Below are positions 37,047 through 46,911 of a stretch of DNA of 64,000 nucleotides, one piece after another; position 1 is the first letter of the stretch, and every line of letters begins with the position of its first letter. The DNA is from Ktedonobacter racemifer DSM 44963 (GTDB lineage: Bacteria > Chloroflexota > Ktedonobacteria > Ktedonobacterales > Ktedonobacteraceae). Where the stretch lies: positions 2,232,001 to 2,296,000 of the forward strand of contig NZ_ADVG01000004.1 in the NCBI RefSeq assembly GCF_000178855.1, in the 5' to 3' direction. The position numbers and the translations under genes are program-made. The notes beneath the pieces are model-generated. The model had not been told where the DNA came from. It ran no database searches and saw only the letters and a list, made by a program, of their open reading frames with translations.

Positions 37047-37841
37047 TCAACTCAGGAAGAACGCTTTCAACGCAGGAGCAAGGACGTCGTCAGCCGGGCC
37101 GTGGTCCTGACCTGCCAGGAGACGGTGCTGAGCATTGGGCAGGATGCCCACGAGCGTTTGCGTTCCGTGGTGGAAAAACGCCGGGCTCGCTCCTCCGACC
37201 ATGACCAGTGTGGGCACGGTAACAGAGGCCCGCTTCCTGAGGGTCGCGGGATTGCCGCTCATGGTCTCTCCCATGATAGTGCCGTCGTAGGGGAGCGTAT
37301 GCGCTACCGCCTCTAACTGTGACCGCATTGGCCCATTTCGCATCTGGGCAACGAGTTCAGCAGGAACGCGCATCGCATCGATCAGGAAGTACTCAATCGC
37401 CTCGCCCCGACGATCTGCCGCGAGCAGGGCGTTGAGATGCTCGACGTAATCCTGCGGGATCGGGGGACGGCTCTGGTCGACAATGAATGGGGGTTCGTAC
37501 AGCGCCAGCTTCTCGATCTTGCCTCCGAGCAGGCGCGCAGCCTCCAGGGCCAGAACTGCGCCGGAGGACCCACCAAAGACGCACGCCGATCCGCCAGCCT
37601 CGGCGATTAAGGCGTCGATGTCCTCGACCTCGCGCTCAACTGCGTAAGGTGCTCTGTCCCCGCTGTCGCCTCGGCCACGCCGGTCGTAGGCGAACACGGT
37701 GAAATGTGGTGCCAGGGCTCTCGCCAGCCCTGCTTCATCCAGGCGAGTCCCCATCGCACCAATCACCAGGATGAGCGCTGGTCCCTGGCCTGACTGATCG
37801 AACGCGATGGAGGTGCCATCTTTGGAAATGACTGTTCTCAT
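37047..37841 (-). CDS. Alpha/beta hydrolase
   Basis: The 264-residue protein has the alpha/beta hydrolase fold: an oxyanion region LILVIGAMGTRLDE, YDRRGRGDSGD after strand 4, the nucleophile elbow FGGSSGAVLALEAA (Ser in G-x-S-x-G) and a final His in AGQDHGPADDV. The family includes esterases, lactonases and haloperoxidase-like enzymes; the substrate is unknown. The open frame begins at 38042, but GAGAGG before the ATG at 37841 and family length support the shorter protein. It lies next to the frameshifted IS. Confidence 0.88.
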   Translation of the reverse strand: MRTVISKDGTSIAFDQSGQGPALILVIGAMGTRLDEAGLARALAPHFTVFAYDRRGRGDSGDRAPYAVEREVEDIDALIAEAGGSACVFGGSSGAVLALEAARLLGGKIEKLALYEPPFIVDQSRPPIPQDYVEHLNALLAADRRGEAIEYFLIDAMRVPAELVAQMRNGPMRSQLEAVAHTLPYDGTIMGETMSGNPATLRKRASVTVPTLVMVGGASPAFFHHGTQTLVGILPNAQHRLLAGQDHGPADDVLAPALKAFFLS

Positions 37842-38207
37842 ACTGGTTCCTCTCAGGTGGACTACCTTCTGCTTCTCTTTTGCTTCGAGAAACAGTGTAC
37901 CACCCTGGACCGAAAAAACTTCTCCTGGCTTGCTTTTTACAGCCGGAGAGATTGGGCTGAGAGCTAATGGCTCAATTTTTCTGAAGAGTGCTCCAGCACT
38001 CTTGTGTTGACCAGGGATGGTGTGACGATTTAGTCCCGTCAATCAGCTCGTTGCGCAAGTCGTGGGAATATGGACCCTACAATATACCAGATATACCTAT
38101 ATGCGCATGCGTGTATAGTGACCTATAGGAGTGATTGTCTATATCTTTACCATTGCTAACTCATCTTAAGCATAGGGCAAGAGGAAAGAAAGAGAGAGGC
38201 TGCGAGC

Positions 38208-39938
38208 ATGTCACAGAGCGCCACAAATACTTATGACATCGAGGTACTGGTTGTAGGTGCGGGACCAACCGGCATGGTAATGGCGAGCGAGTTAAAGCGT
38301 CATGGAATGCAGTGTAGGATTATTGACCGCCTCCCCCAGCCATCGCACACGTCAAAGGCACTGAGTATTCATGCCAGAACGCTTGAACTCTTTGAGAAAA
38401 TGGGCCTGACCAATAGCTTTTTGGCCGAAGGCGTAAAGGTGAAAGCCATGAACATCTATGGCGATAAGCATCACCGTATCGCCCAGATAAATATGCAGCA
38501 TGTTCCCAGCCGTTATCCCTTCATGCTCTGCCTGCCACAATGGGAGACAGAAAATATACTCAATGAGCATCTCACGCGGCAGGAGATTAAAGTCGAGCGT
38601 GCAGTTGAGCTTACTGAATTGCAACAGACAGGAAACGGCGTGGATGTCGTACTGGAACATGCTAATGGGCAACGTGAGCAGTTGCGCACGCGCTGGCTGA
38701 TTGGCTGCGATGGCCCTCATAGCACCGTGCGACATCTGCTAGGGTTCGACTTTAAGGGCTCGACCTTCGAGCAGTCCTTCGCACTCGCCGATGTTCACAT
38801 GGGTAGCTATCTACCCGTTCACCAGGCGTCCTTCTTCTGGCAGGAAGGAGACTTCATAGGTTGCCTCCCAATACCACATGAACAGTACCGCATCATTATC
38901 GGGTATAAACCGGGAACCGAACCGAAAGGCGATGTAACGTTGGAGGAGGTGCAGCGCATACTTGAGAAGTGTGGTATGACCGATGTCAGAGTGCATGACG
39001 CTGTCTGGTCTTCGCGCTTTCAAGTCAATCAGCGCAAAGTGCATCACTACCGGCAGGGCTCTGTATTAATGGCGGGAGACGCCTGCCATATCCATTCGCC
39101 CATCGCTGGCCAGGGCATGAATACAGGCATTCAAGATGCCTTCAACCTGGCATGGAAGCTGGCGCTGGTCAGTCAAGAGAAGGCGCAACCACACTTGCTC
39201 GATAGCTATGAGGCTGAGCGTGAACGCTTTGGCCGCCTGCTTCTACGAGGAACGAACTTCTTCTCACGCCTTGCGCTTTCGCAGGGTGCACTCCCCTCAC
39301 GCCTGCGTGATAGCGTCGCGCCCCTGGTCATTAGCAGCAAAATCGCGAGCAAGCGGATTGCAACGCTTATCTCACAGGTAGCCGCGTCATACCGCCGTAG
39401 TCCAATTGTCAGTGAATACCAGGAGGGAAATCTCTTTGGGGCGCTCAGGGAGCGGCAGCGTATGCCGATTGGGCATCATGCCGGTGAGCGAGCGCCGGAT
39501 ATGGTTGTTTATCTTGGCAAGACGCCTATGCGTTTACATATGCTTTGCCTGGGAACGCGCCATGTCCTTTTCTTCTTTGCGCACCAGCATGACCCCGAAC
39601 GAAGCTTACAAGAATGGGAGGAGATGAATGCTATACTCAAACGCAGGCATAGCGACCTGGTGGATGCATTTCTCATTCTTCCTCGCCCACCAGAATCAAG
39701 CGATAGTGAGCGCACGCACATCATCTATGACGAAAACGCGGCCATTTATAAGGAGTACGGCATCACCGATGATGGATTAGTACTGGTACGACCCGATGGC
39801 TATATCGGCTTCCTTTCTCGTCCTGCCTCCCTTGGGCGGTTAGGGGCCTATCTCGATAGCATCTTTGTGGTCTCGCCGATTCCTACGCCCATCACAGTTA
39901 CTCCCGGTAGAGCAGAGCACAAAGAGGTAAGCCAATAA
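38208..39938 (+). CDS. FAD-dependent aromatic-ring hydroxylase
   Basis: The 576-residue protein has the flavin monooxygenase signatures: VLVVGAGPTGMVMASELKR at the N-terminus, RWLIGCDGPHSTVRHLLG (DG motif) and VLMAGDACHIHSPIAGQGMN (GD motif). A C-terminal thioredoxin-like domain is typical of phenol, resorcinol and polyketide hydroxylases. Such enzymes hydroxylate aromatic rings with NAD(P)H and O2. It has its own promoter region with palindrome-rich sequence near 38098-38120. No partner gene suggests the pathway. Confidence 0.9.
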   Translation: MSQSATNTYDIEVLVVGAGPTGMVMASELKRHGMQCRIIDRLPQPSHTSKALSIHARTLELFEKMGLTNSFLAEGVKVKAMNIYGDKHHRIAQINMQHVPSRYPFMLCLPQWETENILNEHLTRQEIKVERAVELTELQQTGNGVDVVLEHANGQREQLRTRWLIGCDGPHSTVRHLLGFDFKGSTFEQSFALADVHMGSYLPVHQASFFWQEGDFIGCLPIPHEQYRIIIGYKPGTEPKGDVTLEEVQRILEKCGMTDVRVHDAVWSSRFQVNQRKVHHYRQGSVLMAGDACHIHSPIAGQGMNTGIQDAFNLAWKLALVSQEKAQPHLLDSYEAERERFGRLLLRGTNFFSRLALSQGALPSRLRDSVAPLVISSKIASKRIATLISQVAASYRRSPIVSEYQEGNLFGALRERQRMPIGHHAGERAPDMVVYLGKTPMRLHMLCLGTRHVLFFFAHQHDPERSLQEWEEMNAILKRRHSDLVDAFLILPRPPESSDSERTHIIYDENAAIYKEYGITDDGLVLVRPDGYIGFLSRPASLGRLGAYLDSIFVVSPIPTPITVTPGRAEHKEVSQ

Positions 39939-40169
39939 CTCCATCGCTCTTTGCTACATCTGTGCTTCAACTCTATCTGAGGTTCGGCTAGGATCTCTGC
40001 GAAAACCGATCACAGCGCCTACTTATTTTAGAGCAAGTTGGTAGTAAGCGCGACGAGTAGACAGATTTTAGGGTGAAGAGTGATCAATCGGTGTATGATG
40101 TTGCGTCATCGTGGCTCTCCCCAGCTTTTGATGAAAAGCTCAACAAGGCAGAGATGCTAAACTGGAAGG
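39939..40169. other. Intergenic stretch before the ISL3 element
   Basis: It holds a hairpin AGCTTTT-GATG-AAAAGCT at 40123-40140 just before the transposase start, probably inside the left end of the ISL3 element. I see no gene here. Confidence 0.4.
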
Positions 40170-41859
40170 ATGAAAACAGTATCAGTATTGAGCGCAAAAG
40201 ATCAGATTGAGAAGGTAATCAAGCTCTTGATACCTGTCCCAGAGAAGCTTGAAATACATGAACTGCTGATCACATCAGAGGAACTGACACTGGTGCTGGC
40301 CTCGTTACAAAGCCTGGCGTCTTGTCCTGTGTGTGGGCAGGAAACTCGGCGTCTTCATAGCACCTACATGCGTACACTGCAAGATCTGCCTTGGGGATCG
40401 TTGCGCCTGCAACTCCATGTGCAGGTCCATCGCTTTTTTTTGCCAGAATCCCGACTGTAAGCGGAAAATTTTTACGGAACGGCTCCCGGAACTGGTGGAA
40501 CCTTTTGCTCGTCGAACGAACCGATTGCGAGATGCCTTGCTCACAATCGCATGGGCATTAGGTGGAGAGGCTGGGGCTAAGCAATGTGCAGCTCATGCCA
40601 TGCCTATCTGTGCCTCTAACCTGCTTTCTCTGCTCCGTCGTCAGGGGGTGAGCACTGCTCCGACTCCTCGAGTTCTTGGCGTCGATGATTGGTCTTTTCG
40701 CAGACTGCAAGCTGGAACACTGCTTGTTGATCTGGAGCACCATCGACCTGTGGATGTGCTGCTGGGCAGTGATGAGGAGGTTTTTGCCTCTTGGCTACGT
40801 GAGCATCCAGACGTAGAGGTCATAAGCCGTGATCGTGGGGCCAGTTATCAGAAGGGAGCCATGAAAGGAGCACCTCAAGCCAAACAAGTGCTTGACCGCT
40901 GGCATTTAGGCAAAAATCTGCGGGAAGTCCTGCAAAAGGCGCTTGCTCGGCAGATGGATGCGCTCCAGCAAGCAGGTGAGGAGGTCAAAGAGAGCAAGCA
41001 GGACCAGCCTACCGCTCCTGCCCAGCTCGCTCAAGCAGGGGCGAAACAACGCAAGTCACCGCGTCGCAAAGCGCCTTCTCCCAGTCCCCAACGCGCTTGG
41101 CAATTGGCCCTCTATCAACGGGTGCACGAACTGGCCGCCGAGGGGAAACCACAACGGGAAATAGCTGCCAGTTTGCAAGTCCAGCGGCAGACCGTGCGCA
41201 AATATCTGCGCATGCCTCAGTTTGTCGATCGACGCCATAGCCCGTCTCCATCCCAAGTCGAACCGTATCGAGCCTATCTGCAGCAGCGTTGGGAACAAGG
41301 GGAGGTCATGATCAAAGCGCTCTGGCAAGAGATCCAACAGCAAGGCTTTACAGGCAGCTACGGCAGTCTCCGGAACTTTCTCCATACCTGGCCTCTTCCG
41401 CAGGAAATGGTTGCCAGTCCTTCATCTCCTTTCGTTGCTCCAATTGCTCAGCGCGCATCGACAACCCGCACTCCCAGGCAAGCAACGCGGTTGCTCTTGT
41501 GCGAACCGGAAGAACTCCGAGAAACGGACATTGCCTACCGACAAGCTCTCTTTCGTTTGGCTCCATCTCTGGAGAACCTCTCTACCTTGGGGAAAGAGTT
41601 TCTCCAGATGATCAAGAAGCGTGACGACCAGATGTTCTTTCCTTGGTTAAAGAGGGCGAAAGCGAGTCCTTGCGAGGAAATACGTCGCTTTGCTCTGGGT
41701 CTAGAAAACGAAGCTGATGCGGCTCTCGCCGCCCTGACGGAGCCATGGAGTACGGGGCCAGTGGAAGGACACATCACCCGGCTCAAACTGCTCAAACGAC
41801 AGATGTATGGGCGAGCCAACATTGACTTGCTCCGCTTGCGCGTCTTGCATGTTGCTTGA
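40170..41859 (+). pseudogene. ISL3-family transposase split at a T8 run
   Basis: The first frame has the ISL3 zinc-binding start (SCPVCGQETRRLHSTYMRTL, then LPWGSLRLQLHVQVHRFF). It should continue with CQNPDCKRKIFTERLPELVEPF, which is found one frame on. The shift falls in a run of eight T residues (40434-40441); seven would restore one frame. The DDE domain (VLGVDDWSFRRLQAGTLLVD, ISRDRGASYQKGA) and the C-terminal part (STGPVEGHITRLKLLKRQM) follow. Slippage during transcription on T8 could also join the halves, so the element may be functional. Confidence 0.8.
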
Positions 41860-42189
41860 GCGCAATTTCAATGGAACCGATGGGATCAGGCTTGGCTCTG
41901 CATCGGTCGGCTTGTGTTGCTTTCCGCCTCACAGGAAACCTGATGGTCTTCTGTGAGAGTGATGGGGGGCACTACCCGCCACTACCCGCACAACTTCTGC
42001 AATGACAGGAGGAAGAGAACATCCCCGCACATCCCCAAGAAACAGTTGGAAGCCCTTTCACCTTTTTTCGCTCTTTCCTTGCACTTCTTCACCGTTCCTT
42101 CTTAACGCTACAATACTCGGCTCATCAAAAGTTGGGGAGAGCCGGAACTGGGACTCCCATCGTCCTGTATCTTCCAGGAGGCGCCCCCC

Positions 42190-42792
42190 ATGGATGATAG
42201 GAGAGGAGGCTACGTGGCGACCGCGCACCTGCTCGACCTGGGGCACCGTCGCATTGGCTGCATTACTGCCCCTATGACATCATCGCCAGGCATCGAGCGC
42301 CTTCGCGGCTTTCAGTCCGCTCTGGCGGACTGGGGCGTGGAGTTTGACAAAAATCTGGCCGTTGAGGCAAGCTTTGATTATGCCAGTGGCCCGAAAGCGG
42401 TCGAGCAATTACTCAAAAACAATTTCAGCAACCCACCAACCGCTATCTTTGTACACCAGGACCTTAGCGCCATTGGCGCAATCACGGCACTCAAACGGGC
42501 GGGATTACGTGTACCAGAAGACGTGGCTGTCATCGGCTATGATGGTCTCGAAATCGCATCCCTCTATGATCCCGCGCTAAGCACTATTATCCAACCCGTC
42601 TATCAAATGGGTGTGCACGCTATGACGCAGTTGCTCGATAAGCTTGAAGGTAAGGCAACCGCCGAACTAGAAAAGTTAGATTGTACGCTCGTTGTACGCA
42701 AATCCACAGTCGCTACTTTAGAGCAGGAACGATACAGCCGCCCCATCGCCACTGGCACGCCGTGGCGAGACTGGGACATCGCAACAAAATAA
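42190..42792 (+). pseudogene. LacI-type regulator without DNA-binding domain
   Basis: The frame begins in the middle of a LacI effector domain: DDRRGGYVATAHLLDLGHRR, then PPTAIFVHQDLSAIGAITAL and PEDVAVIGYDGLEIASLYDP. The helix-turn-helix and the first effector strands are missing; a short sequence in another frame upstream (TPIVLYLPGGAP) looks like the preceding part. The ISL3 element lies just upstream, so the 5' part was probably lost with its insertion. It faces the sugar operon at 43689 and is likely its former regulator. As written, it cannot bind DNA. Confidence 0.7.
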
Positions 42793-43162
42793 ACAACCTA
42801 TAACTTTGAATAGCATTTTTTGATGCAATGTAGGCGCTTTGCTAACGGTCTACATGATGACTAGTCGTCCCGTCATGCCTTCGAATAGTAACGCGCCCGG
42901 CTGTCCTATAGTTGTCGTGGGGGGACATGATAGGGTGTAGGGCAAGGTAGATCGAAGGAGCGTGAGCGTCATGACACCGAGACAACTGCAAGGATTTGTC
43001 TCCATACGGAACAGAGGGCGTGCAATATACTTTGACTGCAGAATATACGCATGTCATAAGGACAGTAGTTACCTTTTAGGTTAGACAATGCCTGACGCAA
43101 CTGACATATATCTCGTAGAAACTTGTCTGTAAAGCTTTTGAACTACTATCCTGTGATTTTAG

Positions 43163-43175
43163 CCATATTCTGGCA
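43163..43175 (-). repeat. TGCCAGAATATGG motif, inverted copy
   Basis: CCATATTCTGGCA is the complement of the motif found at 43388 and 43421. Three copies within 275 bases upstream of the sugar operon suggest regulator binding sites. Confidence 0.45.
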
Positions 43176-43387
43176 ACGTCTGTGAAGGATATCCAAACAT
43201 TTTGACAATCCGCAGACTCTTTAGCCCAGAAGGCAATTTATAGCAAACAAGCTATAAATTGATTTGTAGCATATGTTGGCAGCAATTCTGATTTGTGAAG
43301 CAACTCGTGGCAGCGCGTTGTCAATTGCTCACATCTCCCGAAATGGAGATCGTTCGTTGAGATTTGCGGCCACAATATGGATAACAG

Positions 43388-43404
43388 TGCCAGAATATGA
43401 TTCA
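43388..43404 (+). repeat. TGCCAGAATATGRTTCA motif, copy 1
   Basis: It is followed by a second copy exactly 33 bases later, about three helical turns, on the same face of the DNA. Confidence 0.5.
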
Positions 43405-43420
43405 AAAGCTCTTCCGTAAC

Positions 43421-43437
43421 TGCCAGAATATGGTTCA
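43421..43437 (+). repeat. TGCCAGAATATGRTTCA motif, copy 2
   Basis: It differs from copy 1 by one base (G for A) over 17 positions and lies about 250 bases before the first gene of the sugar operon. Confidence 0.5.
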
Positions 43438-43688
43438 CAGGCGCATTTGGAGTCGAAAATAACTCCAAAGAGTTTGTACCGACGCCCGGATCAATCGCTC
43501 TTATCGAACTTGCATCACAAGTTATTGGTGCAGGAAAAGCAGACTAGCCTGCAAATTTCAATTTGTGAAGCATATTACGCCGGATTTTGCCAACATAGTC
43601 TGCACGTCTCAGTGACACAGCCACACCATAGATGTATGTCGTTTGTAACATTGAGATCTTACCAGTACTACTTACAAGGAGGTATAGT

Positions 43689-45011
43689 ATGTCTCTAGCA
43701 GAGATTGCTCGTACGGAGATGGATCGTCGCCTGGTACTGAAACTGCTCGGTGTCGGAGCCATGGGAGCTGCACTGGCAGCCTGTGGTGGTGGGTCAAGTG
43801 CAAATAGCGGACCCTATAAGGGTAAGTTCGTCATTATGAGCGCTAACGATCCCGCGCAGAACCAGCCCCTGATCAAAGGCATCGAGGCAGCCTTTCCCGG
43901 TGGGCAGGTGGTGTGGCGCGGATTGACTAGCGAGCGTTTTGTTGAATTATTTACCGCGTCAGAGGTCGCACACGATCAGATTGACCTGCTAGATCTCAAT
44001 GGCCAGGACCTGCGCCGTTATGCCGTTGGCAACAGGCTGCTCACCCTCGACGATTTTTCCCACAAAGATCGCTTTGTGCCAGTAGCCTTAAAGACCTACA
44101 CCGTCAAAAATAAGTTACAGGCGCTGGCCAGAGGAGGAATCAGCGGCTTCACCTTCTTCTACAATAAGAAGCTGCTAGCACAGGTTGGCTTTAAACAGGA
44201 GCCACAGACGTATGATGACCTGCGCAAGCTGGCCCTCGAACTCAAAAAGATCGGTGTGGCGCCCTTTGTGCATGCCGGAAAGGACATTTATCTCTGGCCC
44301 GTCTGGATGTTTTGGGCCCTGGCGCAGACCAGCAATAATCAAAGCGTCGATCTTACCTTCAAAACGCTGACGGGCAGCATGAAGTTTACCGATCCCGAGT
44401 ATGTGGCCGCTCTAGAACTTATCTACAGCTATGCCCAGGATGGTATGTTCATCCAATCGGTTAACAACTTGGATAGCAATAGCGCGGTCGTGAACTTTAC
44501 CCAGGGTAAGGCCGCCTTCTTTTATACCCATTCCAGCATTATTGGTACCTATCGCAAAGGAAGTTTCCCCAACCTGGACTTGGACCTGGTGCCTCCGCTG
44601 TTGGCGGTCAGCAATAGCAGTGTCAAGCGTGAGATGCCTGGGGGCACCGGTAGTGCGGACGCCGTCTATGCCAAAATAGCCCCTGAACGCAAACAGTTGG
44701 CCCTCAACATCCTGGACCTTATGACCAACGATAAATGGTCCAAATGGGCCTCAGATCAAAATGCCGACCCGGCTTCATGCAACAAAAATGTGCAGGCGAG
44801 CGCCGATCCTCTGGCATTGAAGTATGCCCACTCATGTGCGCCCATCCAGAATACCTACCTGGACTGGTACTGGCCGCCCGAGATCACCCAGGCCTTCCAG
44901 CAGAACATCCAGGGCCTGGTTTCGGAGACGCTCAAACCAGACACGGCGGCGCAAAAGATTCAGCAAACGATGGATGGACTGCGCCAGGATGGCTACACCT
45001 TCGCGAACTAA
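43689..45011 (+). CDS. Carbohydrate ABC transporter substrate-binding lipoprotein
   Basis: The 440-residue protein has a signal peptide with a lipobox (MGAALAACGGGSS) preceded by DRRLVLK, a twin-arginine-like pattern. The rest is a family 1 (sugar-type) solute-binding protein (GGISGFTFFYNKKLLAQVGF, GKDIYLWPVWMFWALAQ, FTQGKAAFFYTHSS). It captures a sugar or oligosaccharide outside the cell. AAGGAGG precedes the ATG at 43689, and the frame is open to 43632. It is the first gene of a six-gene operon. No ATP-binding gene is present in the operon, so the ATPase must be shared from elsewhere. Confidence 0.92.
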   Translation: MSLAEIARTEMDRRLVLKLLGVGAMGAALAACGGGSSANSGPYKGKFVIMSANDPAQNQPLIKGIEAAFPGGQVVWRGLTSERFVELFTASEVAHDQIDLLDLNGQDLRRYAVGNRLLTLDDFSHKDRFVPVALKTYTVKNKLQALARGGISGFTFFYNKKLLAQVGFKQEPQTYDDLRKLALELKKIGVAPFVHAGKDIYLWPVWMFWALAQTSNNQSVDLTFKTLTGSMKFTDPEYVAALELIYSYAQDGMFIQSVNNLDSNSAVVNFTQGKAAFFYTHSSIIGTYRKGSFPNLDLDLVPPLLAVSNSSVKREMPGGTGSADAVYAKIAPERKQLALNILDLMTNDKWSKWASDQNADPASCNKNVQASADPLALKYAHSCAPIQNTYLDWYWPPEITQAFQQNIQGLVSETLKPDTAAQKIQQTMDGLRQDGYTFAN

Positions 45012-45051
45012 GGCTGCGCGCTGCTTTTATTAGATTGGAGTGTGGAAAAGC

Positions 45052-46029
45052 ATGGCAAAATTCCAGCTTATCTCACAGGCGAAGTCAGGAACGGAGGCAA
45101 TAGGACAGACGAGCGGTGGTCGCCCAAGTAGTAAACGGGCGATCTCGGTGCCGCGCAAGGTTGCGCCCTATCTCTGGCTTCTGCCCGCGTTATTGCTCTA
45201 CGGCATATTCAAAATCTATCCCATGATATCGGGCATCGGGCTTGCGCTGCTCAAATGGGACGGCATCGATGACCCAGTCTTTATTGGCCTACGCAATTTT
45301 CAGCGTATGTTCAGCGATGACCAGTTGGGGATGGCACTGCTGCATAACGTGCAATATGCTATCGGCACAGTGAGCGGCAAGATTATCCTCTCACTCCTGC
45401 TGGCGGTCCTGCTCTCGCAGGAATTGCGTGGGCGCAGCGCGTATCGCACGGCATTGTTTATGCCAGTGGTGATGTCGTTTGTGGTCGTCGCACTGATATG
45501 GGCCTGGATGTATGATTATCAATTCGGCTTGGTAAATAATCTTCTGCGCGCTGTCGGCCTGGGGGCGCTGGTGCAGGACTGGCTGGGTAATCCACGATTG
45601 GCGCTGTGGTCCGAGATAGTGGTCGACATCTGGAAGTGGTATGGCTTCCACATGGTCATCTTCTTGGCTGGCCTGCAGACGATACCGGTCGAACTTCACG
45701 AGGCTGCACGCGTGGATGGCGCTACGCGCGTGCAGCAGTTTTTTCGTATCACTGTTCCGCTTCTGCAACCGGTGATGCTGATCAACGTGATGGTCTCGCT
45801 GGCTGGTGCCCTGAACGCCTTCGACATACCCTACCTGATGACCGAGGGCGGACCGGATAACGCAACGAACGTGATCGGCCTGCATATCTATCTCCAGGCC
45901 TTCAAGTTCAACGAGTTGGGCTACGGAGCCGCGCTTTCGTATGCCCTGTTTGCCTTGGTCTCCATCGTTGTGTTGATCCAGCTCAAATACATGGCTCCGC
46001 GCAATACAAACATAGGAGGGAACGGCTAA
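45052..46029 (+). CDS. Sugar ABC transporter permease, MalF/UgpA type
   Basis: The 325-residue protein has six membrane helices (APYLWLLPALLLYGIFKIYP is the first) and the inner-membrane coupling loop EAARVDGATRVQQFFRITVPLL (given here in the form EAARVDGATRVQQFF), the EAA motif of this family. It forms the channel together with the next gene product. I prefer the ATG at 45052 over the GTG at 45040, since the latter would overlap the ribosome site. Spacer to the next gene is one base. Confidence 0.92.
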   Translation: MAKFQLISQAKSGTEAIGQTSGGRPSSKRAISVPRKVAPYLWLLPALLLYGIFKIYPMISGIGLALLKWDGIDDPVFIGLRNFQRMFSDDQLGMALLHNVQYAIGTVSGKIILSLLLAVLLSQELRGRSAYRTALFMPVVMSFVVVALIWAWMYDYQFGLVNNLLRAVGLGALVQDWLGNPRLALWSEIVVDIWKWYGFHMVIFLAGLQTIPVELHEAARVDGATRVQQFFRITVPLLQPVMLINVMVSLAGALNAFDIPYLMTEGGPDNATNVIGLHIYLQAFKFNELGYGAALSYALFALVSIVVLIQLKYMAPRNTNIGGNG

Positions 46030-46030
46030 T

Positions 46031-46909
46031 ATGCGTGCCTCACTTCAGCTATCCGATACGTCTCATGCCAAACGCGCGCCGTTCCTCCTGCGCCGAGCGG
46101 TGCCCAGGCTGATCAACCATATCGTACTGTTCCTGTTCTCGCTGATTATCGTCTACCCTATCATCTGGACGGTGATAGCTTCCTTCAAGACGCAGAGCGA
46201 TCTGCTATCCAATATCTGGGGTCTGCCCCGGTCGCTGGCCTGGCAAAACTATACCAACGCATGGCAGACGGCGGAGCTGGGCTACGCGCTCTTTAATAGC
46301 TTCCTGGTGGCTGTCCTGACGACGCTGCTGGTGGCCGTACTTTCGGCCTTGGCTGGCTATGCCTTGAGCACGTTTCGCTTTCGCTTCGCTGCCGCGATCC
46401 TGCTTATATTCGTGCTGACCATGCAGGCGCCGGTACCGATTATTCCGCTCTACGTCTTGCTCGTTCAGCTCAATCTGACCGACTCTTACCTAGGGCTGAT
46501 CATTCCTCTGGCCGCGGCGGGGTTGCCGATCTCGATCTTCATCTTTTGGGGCTACTTTCAAAGCATTCCCCATGAACTGCGCGACGCGGCCGTGGTGGAC
46601 GGTTGCAGCGAATTGAATGCCTTTGTGCGCATCGTGTTGCCAATCTCGGGACCGGCCATTGCGAGCGTGTGCATTTTGGAGTTCCTGGCGGCCTGGAACG
46701 AATACTTCTTGCCTCTGATTATAATCCGCACGCCGGAGATGCGTACCCTGCCTCTGGCGATCCAGGTGTTCTTCTACGCCTATCGTACTACTGATTTGGG
46801 GCAGGTATTTGCGGCTTTAATGGTTGGTGCGCTACCAACGATTATCATATACTTATTCTTGCAACGTCTGTTTATACGAGGTCTTACCTCGGGAGTTGTG
46901 AAAGGATAG
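46031..46909 (+). CDS. Sugar ABC transporter permease, MalG/UgpE type
   Basis: The 292-residue protein has six membrane helices, a first one IVLFLFSLIIVYPIIWTVIA, and the EAA-type loop ELRDAAVVDGCSELNAFVRI. It has the C-terminal end QRLFIRGLTSGVVKG, typical of this group. It is the partner of the preceding permease. Start is preceded by AGGAGGGAA and comes immediately after the previous stop; the gene ends three bases before the isomerase gene. Confidence 0.92.
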   Translation: MRASLQLSDTSHAKRAPFLLRRAVPRLINHIVLFLFSLIIVYPIIWTVIASFKTQSDLLSNIWGLPRSLAWQNYTNAWQTAELGYALFNSFLVAVLTTLLVAVLSALAGYALSTFRFRFAAAILLIFVLTMQAPVPIIPLYVLLVQLNLTDSYLGLIIPLAAAGLPISIFIFWGYFQSIPHELRDAAVVDGCSELNAFVRIVLPISGPAIASVCILEFLAAWNEYFLPLIIIRTPEMRTLPLAIQVFFYAYRTTDLGQVFAALMVGALPTIIIYLFLQRLFIRGLTSGVVKG

Positions 46910-46911
46910 TC

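Larger units (their letters stand above)
42793..43688. other. Long intergenic region before the sugar operon
   Basis: No convincing gene is seen. A 37-codon frame at 42971-43084 (MTPRQLQGFVSIRNRGRA) has a GAAGGAG site 9 bases upstream and resembles a LysR start, but it ends early and is probably a remnant. A perfect 10-bp hairpin AATTTATAGC/GCTATAAATT spans 43235-43260. ATTTGTGAAGCA occurs at 43291-43302 and again near 43562-43573. The TGCCAGAATATG repeats are listed apart. Confidence 0.4.

Noticed and set aside
41963..41994. CACTACCCGC tandem pair, possible CRISPR-like or iteron repeat
   Set aside because: Only two adjacent 10-base units exist, with no spacers or further copies; it is probably part of the ISL3 end.
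42971..43084. Short frame MTPRQLQGFVSI as a LysR regulator
   Set aside because: It stops after 37 codons and the resemblance covers about ten residues; I kept it only as a note in the intergenic entry.
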